This document shows positions 1 to 10,062 of a stretch of 64,000 bases of DNA, one piece after another. The stretch spans positions 310,001 to 374,000 of the forward strand of contig NZ_CP155552.1 in the NCBI RefSeq assembly GCF_036632915.2, in the 5' to 3' direction. The notes under the pieces were generated by a model. The model worked only from the letters and a program-made list of their open reading frames with translations, searched no databases and had not been told where the DNA came from. The position numbers and the translations under genes were made by a program. This stretch comes from Faecalibacterium taiwanense. GTDB lineage: Bacteria > Bacillota > Clostridia > Oscillospirales > Ruminococcaceae. How positions within the stretch are numbered: position 1 is the stretch's first letter; the number at the start of each line of letters is the position of its first letter.

Positions 1-2
1 TG

Positions 3-638
3 AAAATCGGTGCCACCCACGGCGGCATCTCGGTGGGCGAGGACGGCGCTTCCCATCAGTGCTGCGAGGACTTTGCCCTCATGCGCAGCATCCCCGGCAT
101 GACCGTGATCTGCCCCGCCGACGATGTGGAGGCCCGCGCCGCTGTGCGTGCTGCCTACGCAATGGAAGGCCCCGTCTATCTGCGCTTTGGCCGTTTGGCT
201 GTGCCTGTGTTCCACGACGCCGAGAACTATCACTTCGAGATCGGCAAGGGCGAGCAGATCACTGAGGGCAGCGACATTGCCATCATCGCCACCGGCCTGA
301 TGGTCAACGAAGCCCGCATGGCTGCGGAGCAGCTGGCCGCTGAGGGCATCCACGCCCGGGTCATCAACATCCACACCATCAAGCCTCTGGACGAGGAGAT
401 CGTCCTCAAGGCTGCAAAGGAGTGCGGCAAGGTCATCACCGCCGAGGAGCACAACGTCATCGGCGGTCTGGGCGAGGCCGTCTGTGCCGTGCTGAGCGAA
501 AAGCTGCCCACCCCTGTGCGCCGCGTAGGCGTGCAGGACGTGTTCGGCTGCTCCGGCCCGGCATGGGACCTGCTGAAGTTCTACGGTCTGGATGCTGCCA
601 CCATCTGCAAGACTGCCCACGAAATGCTGGGCAAATAA
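3..638 (+). CDS. Transketolase C-terminal subunit (5' end cut by window)
   Basis: The reading frame is open from the first complete codon at base 3, so the true start lies upstream; 211 residues are visible. The segment THGGISVGEDGASHQ is the thiamine-pyrophosphate/pyrimidine-binding signature of transketolases, and AEEHNVIGGLGEAV near the C-terminus is typical of the C-terminal domain. Transketolase moves two-carbon ketol units between sugar phosphates in the non-oxidative pentose phosphate pathway. Many Firmicutes split the enzyme into N- and C-terminal subunits encoded by adjacent genes; that this is the split form is inference, because the upstream part is outside the window. A strong terminator follows the stop codon. 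Confidence 0.88.
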   Translation, partial: KIGATHGGISVGEDGASHQCCEDFALMRSIPGMTVICPADDVEARAAVRAAYAMEGPVYLRFGRLAVPVFHDAENYHFEIGKGEQITEGSDIAIIATGLMVNEARMAAEQLAAEGIHARVINIHTIKPLDEEIVLKAAKECGKVITAEEHNVIGGLGEAVCAVLSEKLPTPVRRVGVQDVFGCSGPAWDLLKFYGLDAATICKTAHEMLGK

Positions 639-659
639 GCGCTTCTCCCACTGTATCTG

Positions 660-695
660 CGCCGCCGCGTCATTTGCTGACGCGGCGGCGTTTTT
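660..695 (+). terminator. Rho-independent terminator after transketolase
   Basis: A 13-bp GC-rich stem (660-672 with 678-690) around a five-base loop is followed by five T. It separates the transketolase transcript from the regulator gene that follows. Confidence 0.9.
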
Positions 696-712
696 GCATG
701 CCGCAAATTTTT

Positions 713-741
713 TTGCCAAATACTGCAGGATATGATATGCT
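713..741 (+). promoter_or_regulatory. Putative promoter of rpiR-type regulator
   Basis: TTGCCA (713-718) and TATGCT (736-741) are separated by 17 bp, 28 bases before the chosen start codon. The spacer contains ATACTGCAGGATAT, which loosely resembles the palindromic site before the downstream glucosidase gene, so autoregulation is possible but unproven. Confidence 0.45.
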
Positions 742-769
742 TACAGAAAAAGCGGAAGGGAGAATCGCA

Positions 770-1669
770 ATGCTGATCGTGGACAAACTTGCGTTTCAGG
801 AAAAACTTTCGGAAGGGGAAAAAACGCTGGCCGCCTATATTTTGGCGCATGGGATGGAAATTGCCAAATATTCCACCCGCAGTCTGGCAGAAGTGACCTA
901 CACCTCTCCGCCGACCGTCCTGCGCCTTTGCAAAAAGCTGGGTTTTACCGGCTTTGATGACTTCAAGCAAAATTTTGTGCGTGAACTGGAATATCTCGAC
1001 CAGCAACAGGGCAAGGTGGATTTCAATTTTCCCTTTGCTGAAAACGACAGCCCCATGCGGGTGGCGCAGAACATCGGCGAGCTGTACGAAGAAGCCGTCA
1101 AGGACACTATGCAGCTTCTCCGGTACGAAGACCTGCACAAAGCGGTGCTCCTGCTCAAATATCACGAGGAAATCCACATTTTTTCCGCCGGGACGGCCAT
1201 CAATCAGGCCGAATCCTTCCGAGAAAAGATGCTCAAGATCGGCAAGCGGGTGGTCATTTTCAACAATCTGAACTACCAGCGGTATCAGGCCTGCTGTCTG
1301 TCCGAGAGGGACCTTGCCATGATCATTTCCTATTCCGGCGAAACGGCGCAGATGCTGGAGATTGCCCGGCAGTGCAAACGCTCCGGAACACCCATCCTTG
1401 CGCTGACCAGCTTTGGCGAAAACAGCCTGACCTGTTATGCGGATTGCAAGCTGACCCTTTCCACCAAAGAAAGCATCTATCAGAATCTTGGGGACTATGC
1501 TTCCCATCTGTCCATGACCCTTCTACTGGACATCTTGTATTCCGAGTACTTCCGGCAGAACTACCAGAAGAATTATACCTACAAGCTGGAACGCGCCCGA
1601 GAGCTGGAACAGCACCGCACCTCCACCAATCCTATTTTGTTGAATCTGCACAAAGAAAATGCGGAATGA
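770..1669 (+). CDS. MurR/RpiR family sugar-phosphate-responsive regulator
   Basis: The 299-residue protein has the RpiR layout: an N-terminal helix-turn-helix domain (about 1-80, with SLAEVTYTSPPTVLRLCKKL as recognition region) and a C-terminal SIS domain (about 125-260, with HIFSAGTA and MIISYSGETAQML) that in this family binds a phosphosugar. The ATG at 770 is used because a purine-rich GGAAGGGAGA stretch precedes it; the frame is open further upstream but without a ribosome site. It lies just before a phospho-beta-glucosidase and a PTS permease, so it probably senses the phosphorylated beta-glucoside and controls those genes. Whether it represses or activates cannot be read from sequence. 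Confidence 0.85.
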   Translation: MLIVDKLAFQEKLSEGEKTLAAYILAHGMEIAKYSTRSLAEVTYTSPPTVLRLCKKLGFTGFDDFKQNFVRELEYLDQQQGKVDFNFPFAENDSPMRVAQNIGELYEEAVKDTMQLLRYEDLHKAVLLLKYHEEIHIFSAGTAINQAESFREKMLKIGKRVVIFNNLNYQRYQACCLSERDLAMIISYSGETAQMLEIARQCKRSGTPILALTSFGENSLTCYADCKLTLSTKESIYQNLGDYASHLSMTLLLDILYSEYFRQNYQKNYTYKLERARELEQHRTSTNPILLNLHKENAE

Positions 1670-1715
1670 AACACTGTTCCGTTTTTGATCGTGCAAAAAG
1701 AAACAGAAAAATTAA

Positions 1716-3203
<1,488 letters not shown>

Positions 3204-3241
3204 GCAATGCATTTTTTAGGATATTGAAGGAGGCAAAACAA

Positions 3242-4612
3242 ATGGATGCAAAGAAAACTGCCCAGCAGGTGCTGGAACAGGTCGGCGGCGCAGAAAATGT
3301 TACATTTCTGACCCACTGTGTCACCCGCCTGCGGTTCAACCTCAAGTCAATGGACGGCGTGGACGAGGCCAAGGTCAAAGCCGTACCCGGCGTGGTGGGT
3401 GTCGTGAACAAAGGCGGCCAGTATCAGGTCATCATCGGCAACGAAGTGGCTGCCGTGTACGATGAACTGATGAAACTGGGCGACTTCGGCGGTAAGGAAG
3501 TCAAACAGCCTGCCGCCCCGGCCGAGGAAAAGAAGAGCAGGGTCAGCATCATTCTGGACACGCTGGCCGGTGTGTTCACCCCGCTGATGCCGTTGATCGC
3601 CGGTGCCGGTATGATCAAGGCTCTGCTGTCTGTGCTGACCCTCTTCGGCTGGATCGACAAGAGCGGAAATCTGTACTATTTCCTCAACTTCATCGCAGAC
3701 TCTTCCTATTACTTCCTGCCGATCTTCCTGGCCAACTCCGCGGCCAAAAAGTTCGGCTGCAACCCGCAGATGGCCATGCTGCTGGGGGCCATCCTGCTGC
3801 ACCCGAACTTCATCGCCCTGAAAGCCGATGCCGATGTGGTCCATGTGCTGGGTCTGCCGGTGAAGATGGTAACCTATTCTTCCTCAGTCATTCCCATCTT
3901 CCTTATCACGCTGGTACTGCCATACGTGGAACGATTTGTCAATAAGGTCGTGCCCTCTGTGGTCAAGTTCATCCTGCGGCCGGTGCTCACCATCCTCATC
4001 ATGGCTCCCATCTCCCTGTGCGTGCTTGGCCCTCTGGGCAGCATCATCGGCGATGGTCTGGTCAACGTCCTGCTGGCCATTGAAAAGGTCTGCCCCTGGG
4101 CACTGCCCACCGTCATCGGTGCCTTTATGCCGTTCCTGGTCATGACCGGTATGCACTACAGCCTGCTGCCCGCTTATGTCAACTCTCTGTCCATGCTGGG
4201 CTATGAGACGGTCATCGGCCCCGGTAATCTGCCTTCCAACATTGCACAGGGTGCCGCAGCCCTCTGCGTTGCCATCAAGACCAAAAACAAGAACTTCCGT
4301 CAGCTGGCCGTTTCCGGCGGTGTGACCGCTCTGCTGGGCGTGACGGAGCCTGCTCTGTTCGGCGTCAACGTCCGTCTGCGTAAGCCTCTCATCGCCACAA
4401 CCATCGGCGGTGGTCTGGGCGGCCTGTATGCCGGTTTGACCGGTGTGCGCCGTTTTGGCGGCGGTGGTGCCGGTCTGGCAGCCATCGGCCTGTATGTCGG
4501 TGAAAATCCCATGAACGTGATCAACGCACTGATCTCTGCCGCGATCGCCTTTGTGGCCACCTTTGCGATCCTCTGGTTCATCGGTTTTGATGATGTGCCG
4601 GAAGAAGCCTGA
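3242..4612 (+). CDS. PTS beta-glucoside-type permease, EIIBC
   Basis: The 456-residue protein joins an N-terminal EIIB domain (about 1-85) to a multi-spanning EIIC domain (about 100-445). The phosphorylated cysteine is C26 in FLTHCVTRLRF. The membrane domain carries the motif TEPALFGVN of the glucose/beta-glucoside (BglP-like) permeases. Unlike many BglP proteins it lacks a C-terminal EIIA domain, so EIIA must come from another gene. It imports and phosphorylates a beta-glucoside for the glucosidase encoded just upstream. A GGAGG site precedes the ATG at 3242, which gives the usual EIIB start; upstream in-frame sequence overlaps the previous gene. Confidence 0.92.
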   Translation: MDAKKTAQQVLEQVGGAENVTFLTHCVTRLRFNLKSMDGVDEAKVKAVPGVVGVVNKGGQYQVIIGNEVAAVYDELMKLGDFGGKEVKQPAAPAEEKKSRVSIILDTLAGVFTPLMPLIAGAGMIKALLSVLTLFGWIDKSGNLYYFLNFIADSSYYFLPIFLANSAAKKFGCNPQMAMLLGAILLHPNFIALKADADVVHVLGLPVKMVTYSSSVIPIFLITLVLPYVERFVNKVVPSVVKFILRPVLTILIMAPISLCVLGPLGSIIGDGLVNVLLAIEKVCPWALPTVIGAFMPFLVMTGMHYSLLPAYVNSLSMLGYETVIGPGNLPSNIAQGAAALCVAIKTKNKNFRQLAVSGGVTALLGVTEPALFGVNVRLRKPLIATTIGGGLGGLYAGLTGVRRFGGGGAGLAAIGLYVGENPMNVINALISAAIAFVATFAILWFIGFDDVPEEA

Positions 4613-4626
4613 TCTCTTCTGAAACA

Positions 4627-4667
4627 AGCAGCGCCGGAACGATTTTGCCGTTCCGGCGCTGCTTTTT
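4627..4667 (+). terminator. Terminator between convergent EIIBC and LysR genes
   Basis: A 15-bp perfect stem (4627-4641 with 4649-4663) and five T end the PTS operon. It abuts the 3' end of the opposing LysR gene. Confidence 0.88.
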
Positions 4668-5556
4668 ACGCCTCTCCCAGCAGCTTTGCACGGCTGGCGT
4701 ATACAGCGGTAAATACCTCCCGCAGCCGTTGGATCTCGGGACGCGGGTCGTCCCGCAGGGTCAGCAGACAGGTGTCCGGCAACGGCAGCTGCAGCGGCAG
4801 ATACCATGCCGCCGGAAAGGCCGGGTATTTCATCGGGCACAAAAACATGCCGCGCCCGGCAAGCAGATCGTTGTAAACACACTCGTAGTTTTCCACCATG
4901 TGCCAGCTTGGTGCGGAAAACGGCAGGCCGGGCTGAACAACGGCAAGATCCACCATTTCCTGATACAGCGGCTCATAAAACAGCTGCTGCCCGGCAAGAT
5001 CGGCCAGCGCCAGAGTGCTGCGCCCTGTGAGCGGGTGCTCCGGTGATACGATCAGGTAAAAGGTGTTGTGCAGGATGGGGGTGCGCTCGATCTCCGGCTG
5101 CAGCGGCCCAAAGGGCAGATAGAGGGCTGCGTCTGCCTCGCTGCAGAGCATTTCGTGGGGATTGCGTGACACGGGCCGAGTGTCCACCGCAAACTCATAT
5201 CCCGGCAGCGCGGCGTGCAGCCGTGCCATCAGGATGGGATAAATGGGGTCCCGCTGCAGCAGCACCGGCGGCAGGCGCAGGGTCAGTGTGCGCCGCCGGG
5301 CAAAGCCCTTCAGCGCGGTGCGGGCGTTCAGGATGCTGCGATAGATCCCCTCTGCCTGCGGCACAAAGGCCCGGCCCGCTTCGGTCAGCGCCACGCGGGT
5401 GGTGCTGCGCTCAAACAGGGCCAGATCCAGCTCCTTTTCCAGACTGCGGATCTGGTAGCTGAGGGCGGGCTGGGTGCAGTACAGCTCCCGGGCGGCTGTG
5501 GTAAAATTCAGGGTCCGGCTCACGGTGAGAAAACACAGCAGCTGGTGGTCGTTCAT
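4666..5556 (-). CDS. LysR family transcriptional regulator
   Basis: The 296-residue protein has the LysR plan: an N-terminal winged helix (MNDHQLLCFLTVSRTLNFTT, then AARELYCTQPALSYQIRSLE) and a periplasmic-binding-like effector domain. AGGAG precedes the ATG at 5556; longer in-frame sequence runs through the intergenic region and is not likely translated. It is divergent from the exported flavin reductase gene with about 200 bases between the starts, the usual arrangement for a LysR regulator and its target. It probably senses the reductase substrate or a related aromatic or carboxylic acid; that is inference. Confidence 0.88.
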   Translation of the reverse strand: MNDHQLLCFLTVSRTLNFTTAARELYCTQPALSYQIRSLEKELDLALFERSTTRVALTEAGRAFVPQAEGIYRSILNARTALKGFARRRTLTLRLPPVLLQRDPIYPILMARLHAALPGYEFAVDTRPVSRNPHEMLCSEADAALYLPFGPLQPEIERTPILHNTFYLIVSPEHPLTGRSTLALADLAGQQLFYEPLYQEMVDLAVVQPGLPFSAPSWHMVENYECVYNDLLAGRGMFLCPMKYPAFPAAWYLPLQLPLPDTCLLTLRDDPRPEIQRLREVFTAVYASRAKLLGEA

Positions 5557-5601
5557 CCGAAAAAAGCTCCTTTCTGTGCAGGGGAAGATCCGTCTGCTCT
5601 C

Positions 5602-5630
5602 AGTATAGCATGGTGGGAGATGGTTATAAA
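5602..5630 (-). promoter_or_regulatory. Promoter of the LysR gene
   Basis: On the minus strand TTTATA and TATACT are 17 bp apart, and TGC just before the -10 gives an extended -10 element. Start of transcription is expected near 5595. The divergent reductase promoter must lie between about 5630 and 5740, in AT-rich sequence where no clear -35 is seen. Confidence 0.5.
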
Positions 5631-5758
5631 CACTTTTTATTAGGATGGCAAAATTTTTTTGTTTCCCTTTTACTTCGTTATATTTTATACTAAGTGCAGC
5701 GCGGGAAAAACTCCCGCAGAGACGAAGAGAAATTGATGAGAAGAAAGAGGAAATCCAA

Positions 5759-7812
5759 ATGGAAAAGATCTCCCGCAAAGGCTTTTTGAAGGTCGCCGCC
5801 GCTGCCGCCATGAGCGGCGTCACCGCCGGTGCGCTGGCTGCCTGCAACTCCGCAGCTTCTTCCAGCACCGCCGCTTCCGGTGATGCCATCTACACCGCCG
5901 GTACCTACACCGGCACGGCCACCGGCATCGGTGAGGTGAAGGTGACCATGACCTTCAGCGAGACCGCCATCACCGAGGTGGTCATCGATGCTTCCAACGA
6001 GACCGAGAGCATCGGCGGCGTGGCCGCGCCCACCCTGCAGGAAGCCATCATGGCCGCACAGGGCACCGAGATCGACAACATCTCCGGTGCTACCGTCACC
6101 ACCAATGCCGTCAAGAAGGCGGCTGCCAGCTGCATCGAGCAGGCCATGGGCGTAAAGACCGAGACCCCCGCCGCAGAGCAGACCGCCGACACCGGCGAGG
6201 ACTGGCTGGGTGAGGAGCCGGATGTGCAGGCCGCTGAAACGCAGGACTTTGATGTGGTCATCATCGGTGCCGGTCTGTCCGGCATCTGCGCCGCCCGCGC
6301 CGCCGCCGAGGAGGGCGCAAAGGTGGCTATCGTGGAGAAGAGCGCCTCCTTCAACTGCCGCAGCGGCGAGTATGCCCTGCTGAACGGCAGCCTGAACAAG
6401 CGCTGGGGCCGCGAGAACATCGTGGACGAGGATGTGGTGGTCAACCGCCTGATGCGCGAGTGCACCTACCGCAACAAGCGCTCCATCCTGAAAAAGTGGG
6501 CCAGCCATGCACACGAGGTCATGGATTGGTTCATCGAGGCTTATCCTGAGCTGACCATCTGCGACACCACCCGTCAGGTGGTCACGCAGGAGCAGTTCGA
6601 CAAGGGCATTCTGGTGCCGCTGGCATGGCCTCAGCCCGAGCACTACGACTACCGCAACGAAGAGTTCCCCACCTTCCCCTCCAGCATGGAGTTCCGCTCC
6701 TCCCGCAAGGATCAGCAGGGCTTTGTGGTGGAAGCCAACCTGAACAAGGCCATCGAGGCTGGTGCCAAGACCTTCTACGGCTGCTTTGGCACCAAACTGC
6801 TGAAGGACAGCGACGGCCGCGTGACCGGCGTGATCATCCGCGATGCACAGAACGGCAATAAGTACATCCAGCTCAACGCTGCCAAGGGCGTGATCCTTGC
6901 CACCGGCGACAACTCCGGCGATGAAAAGATCATGAAGCATTTCGCTCCCGAGATCGTAGAGAAGAATATCGCCAACATGGGCGCTATGGGTATGCTGGGC
7001 GTTGACGTGGAAGGCAAGACGGTCGAGACCGGCGACGGCCTGCGCATGGGCGCATGGATCGGCGCAAAGGTGCAGGATCACCACGCACCTATGACCCACC
7101 ACATGGGCAGCGGCATGGGCGTTACCCCTTCCTGCAGCTCAACAAGCGCGGCGAGCGCTTTATGAACGAGTGCATCCCCGGCCAGCAGCTGGAAAACCAG
7201 ATCGAGCTGCAGCCGGAGTGCGCTTCCTTCCAGCTGTACGACGCCAAGTGGGGCGAGCAGATCCCCTATATGCCGGCCAACCACGGCGGCCTGTGCTATA
7301 TCATCCCGGAAAATGAGGATGAGTCCAACCCCAACTACACCGACCGTCAGTACACCAAGATCAGCGCCAAGGCCGAGGCTTACCAGTTCAAGGCCGATAC
7401 GCTGGAGGAGCTGCTGACCCAGTGCGGCTACGAGGGCGAGGCGCTGGACACCGCACTGGCCTCGATCCAGCGCTACAACGAGCTGGCCAAGGCCGGCTCC
7501 GATGACGACTTCGGCAAGCCTGCAAGCCGGATGTTCGCACTGGAAAATCCCCCGTACTACGCCTGCCAGTGGGGCACTACTGCCATGCTGGTCTGTGTGG
7601 GCGGTCTGGAAAGCGACGAGAACTGCCACACCTTCACCGAGGAAGACCCTGCCAGCCCCAAGCGCGACATCATCAAGGGCCTGTATGTCTGCGGCAACGT
7701 GCAGGGCAGCCGTTATGCGGTGGAGTACCCCATCTGCATGCGCGGCATCAGCCACAGCCTGTGCGTCTACTATGGCTACATTGCAGGCAAGAACTGCGTG
7801 GCCGGTGTCTGA
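5759..7812 (+). CDS. Exported FMN/FAD-dependent reductase, fumarate-reductase type (frameshifted)
   Basis: An N-terminal Tat-like lipoprotein signal (SRKGFLK, then LAAC) is followed by an FMN-binding domain (about 40-125) with the covalent flavin motif SGATVTT, and then an FAD domain starting at DFDVVIIGAGLSG, related to fumarate and urocanate reductases. Such flavinylated reductases act outside the cell and pass electrons to small acceptors. The frame breaks at the CCCC run 7125-7128: the first part would stop at 7165, while the conserved continuation FLQLNKRGERFMNE lies in another frame and runs to 7812. One extra C joins them exactly. It is either a recent pseudogene or a sequence error. 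The substrate cannot be named. Confidence 0.82.
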
Positions 7813-7845
7813 TGACCTGCCCCTGCAATAACTGAACCATTCCCC

Positions 7846-7885
7846 GCCCGGAGCAGTATTCTTTCTTCCTGCTCCGGGCTTTTTT
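7846..7885 (+). terminator. Terminator after flavin reductase
   Basis: An 11-bp stem GCCCGGAGCAG / CTGCTCCGGGC is followed by six T. Confidence 0.88.
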
Positions 7886-7983
7886 GCGCCCCAATGTGAC
7901 CCGGTTACGGAAAAACCCCGGCGTTTTGGGTATACTGATGCCATAAGAACAACCACGAACGAACCCTTTCAGGAGGTAGAAAT

Positions 7984-8292
7984 ATGGCAGTTGTTACGAT
8001 CACGAAGGAAAATTTTGAGCAGGAGGTACTGCAGAGCGCAAAGCCTGTCCTGCTGGACTTCTGGGCCAGCTGGTGCGGCCCCTGCCGCATGCTCAGTCCC
8101 GTTGTGGACGAGGTGGCCGAGGAGCGCACCGATGTGAAGGTGGGCAAGGTGAATGTGGACGAGCAGCCGGAGCTGGCCGGGGAGTTCGGCATCATGAGCA
8201 TTCCCGCCCTGCTGGTGTTTGAGCAGGGCAAGCTGGTGCGTCAGGCCGTGGGTGCCCGCCCGAAGGCCAGTGTGCTGGAGCTGCTTGGGTAA
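7984..8292 (+). CDS. trxA: Thioredoxin
   Basis: A 102-residue thioredoxin of standard length. The redox centre WCGPC is at residues 30-34 and the cis-proline loop is in MSIPALLVF. It reduces disulphides in cytoplasmic proteins and is recycled by thioredoxin reductase, which is not in this window. AGGAGG lies a few bases before the ATG. Terminators on both sides show it is transcribed alone. A TATACT element at 7931-7936 may be its -10, but the -35 is poor. Confidence 0.95.
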   Translation: MAVVTITKENFEQEVLQSAKPVLLDFWASWCGPCRMLSPVVDEVAEERTDVKVGKVNVDEQPELAGEFGIMSIPALLVFEQGKLVRQAVGARPKASVLELLG

Positions 8293-8304
8293 ATATGCGT
8301 GCTG

Positions 8305-8345
8305 AAAAGGAGCTGTTGCGCCATGCAACGGCTCCTTTTCTTCTT
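8305..8345 (+). terminator. Terminator after trxA
   Basis: Stem AAAAGGAGC ... GCTCCTTTT with an inner GTTGC/GCAAC stem, followed by a T-rich run. Confidence 0.8.
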
Positions 8346-8407
8346 TTCCCTGTACAAACGCACAGAAAAATCGTATCATTGAGTTGAAAACACCGTCACT
8401 TTCCTAC

Positions 8408-8436
8408 TTTACAACTTTACCGAGATAAAGTAAAAT
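8408..8436 (+). promoter_or_regulatory. Promoter of the histidine operon
   Basis: TTTACA (8408-8413) and TAAAAT (8431-8436) have a 17-bp spacer. The spacer contains a perfect inverted repeat, ACTTTA (8414-8419) and TAAAGT (8426-8431), which could be an operator. No T-box or histidine-rich leader peptide is visible in the short leader, so control by a DNA-binding protein is the more likely mode. Confidence 0.6.
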
Positions 8437-8466
8437 AAACTCAAGTAAGAAATGGGGGAACCGACA

Positions 8467-10062
8467 ATGGAGTTCAGCATTGCAAACCTGCAGCCCAAGG
8501 AGCGCGCCTCCTTTGCGCTGCGCGCCTTGTACGAAGCGGCGGGCTGCCGCAAGTATCATATGGGCCGGTTTGAGGAGTACGGCCTGTATCAGGCCAACCG
8601 CAGTTTTTTGTCGTCCGAGCAGGTCATCACCTTTACCGATCTGGATGGCCGTCTGCTGGCCCTCAAGCCGGACGTGACCCTCTCCATTGCCAAGACGGCG
8701 CAGCCCGCCCCCGGCGAGACCCTGTGCTACTACTATCACGAGAACGTCTACCGCCCTTCCGCCGAGAGCCACACCTTTAAAGAAATCAGCCAGATGGGCC
8801 TTGAGATGCTGGGTGCGGTGGGCGAAGCACAGGTGCAGCAGGCGGTGTGTCTGGCGGCGCGGTCGCTGGATGCACTGGGGGCCGAGTGGGTGCTGGAAGT
8901 GAGCCACATGGGCTACCTGTTCGGCCTGTTCGACGCGCTGGGCGTGCCGGATGCCGCCCGCGCAAAGCTGCTGGAAAAGCTGCGGGAGAAAAACGCCCAC
9001 GAGCTGCGGGCTGCAGCCGGAGCAGCCGGTCTTGCCGATGCCGCCGATACCCTGTGCAGCGTGCTGAACCTCTGCGGCAGCTATGCCGATACCCTTGCAA
9101 AGGCTGCTGCCCTGTGCCGCAACGACGCCATGCGCGCGGCGGTGGCCGAGCTGGAAGCGCTGGCTGTGCCGCTGGAAAAGGCGGGCGGCGTGATCCGGCT
9201 GGACATGACGCTGGCCGGTGAGATGGAATACTACAACGGCCTTGTGTTTCAGGGCTACCTGAAAGCCCTGCCCCGTCCCCTGCTCAAGGGCGGCCGCTAC
9301 GACCTGCTGATGCAGAAGTTCACCCCCGGTGCCGGTGCCATCGGCTTTGCGGTCTATCTGGACGAGCTGGACCGCCTGAGCGCCCCGCTGCCGCCGGTGC
9401 AGAAGAACAGCACCGACAGGGTGATGCTGAACGTGGCTCTGCCCAAGGGCCGTCTGGGCGATAAGGTGTATAACCTGCTGGCGGGCATCGGCTACGGCTG
9501 CCCGGAGGACTACAACACCACCCGCAAGCTGGTGGTGGAAAACCCGGAGGCCGGCATCCGCTACTTCCTCGTCAAACCCAGCGATGTTGCCATCTATGTG
9601 GAGCACGGTGCCGCCGATGTGGGCATCGTGGGAAAGGACATCCTCACAGAGGCTTCTGCCGATGTGTACGAGCTGCTGGACACCGGCCTTGGCAAATGCC
9701 GCATGTGCGTTGCAGCCCCGGCCGATTACAAGGACGACCCCAGCCGCCCGGTGCGGGTGGCCACCAAATTCGTCAACATTGCAAAGAGCTACTACGCATC
9801 CATGGGGCGGGACATCGATATCATCAAGCTGAACGGCTCCATTGAGCTGGCCCCCATTCTGGGCCTTTCGGACGTCATCGTGGATATCGTGGAGACCGGC
9901 ACCACCCTGCGGGAGAACGGCCTGAAGGTGGTCACCGAGTTCATGCCCATCTCGGCCCGGTTCATTGCCAACAAGGCCAGCTACCAGTTCAAGCACGCCG
10001 AAATGGACACCATGCTGGAAAAGCTGCGGGCGGAACTGCAGAACAAGGAGGAAGCAAAATGA
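8467..10062 (+). CDS. hisG: HisZ-HisG fusion: ATP phosphoribosyltransferase, regulatory plus catalytic
   Basis: One continuous 531-residue frame carries two enzymes. Residues 1-310 are HisZ, the histidyl-tRNA-synthetase-like regulatory subunit (FTDLDGRLLALKPDVTLSIA, and FKEISQMGLEMLG). Residues about 318-531 are short-form HisG (LNVALPKGRLGDKVYNLLAG, SDVAIYVEHGAADVGIVGKD, and the PRPP loop DIVETGTTLRENGL). Together they join ATP and PRPP in the first step of histidine synthesis. In most bacteria with short HisG the two are separate chains. The ATG at 8467 is chosen because GGGGGA precedes it; another ATG at 8452 has a weaker site. The stop overlaps the hisD start by four bases. Confidence 0.9.
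   Translation: MEFSIANLQPKERASFALRALYEAAGCRKYHMGRFEEYGLYQANRSFLSSEQVITFTDLDGRLLALKPDVTLSIAKTAQPAPGETLCYYYHENVYRPSAESHTFKEISQMGLEMLGAVGEAQVQQAVCLAARSLDALGAEWVLEVSHMGYLFGLFDALGVPDAARAKLLEKLREKNAHELRAAAGAAGLADAADTLCSVLNLCGSYADTLAKAAALCRNDAMRAAVAELEALAVPLEKAGGVIRLDMTLAGEMEYYNGLVFQGYLKALPRPLLKGGRYDLLMQKFTPGAGAIGFAVYLDELDRLSAPLPPVQKNSTDRVMLNVALPKGRLGDKVYNLLAGIGYGCPEDYNTTRKLVVENPEAGIRYFLVKPSDVAIYVEHGAADVGIVGKDILTEASADVYELLDTGLGKCRMCVAAPADYKDDPSRPVRVATKFVNIAKSYYASMGRDIDIIKLNGSIELAPILGLSDVIVDIVETGTTLRENGLKVVTEFMPISARFIANKASYQFKHAEMDTMLEKLRAELQNKEEAK

Noticed and set aside
7118..7135. Programmed ribosomal frameshift in the flavin reductase
   Set aside because: No slippery heptamer or downstream pseudoknot is visible, and the family is not known for it; a simple C deletion explains the break.
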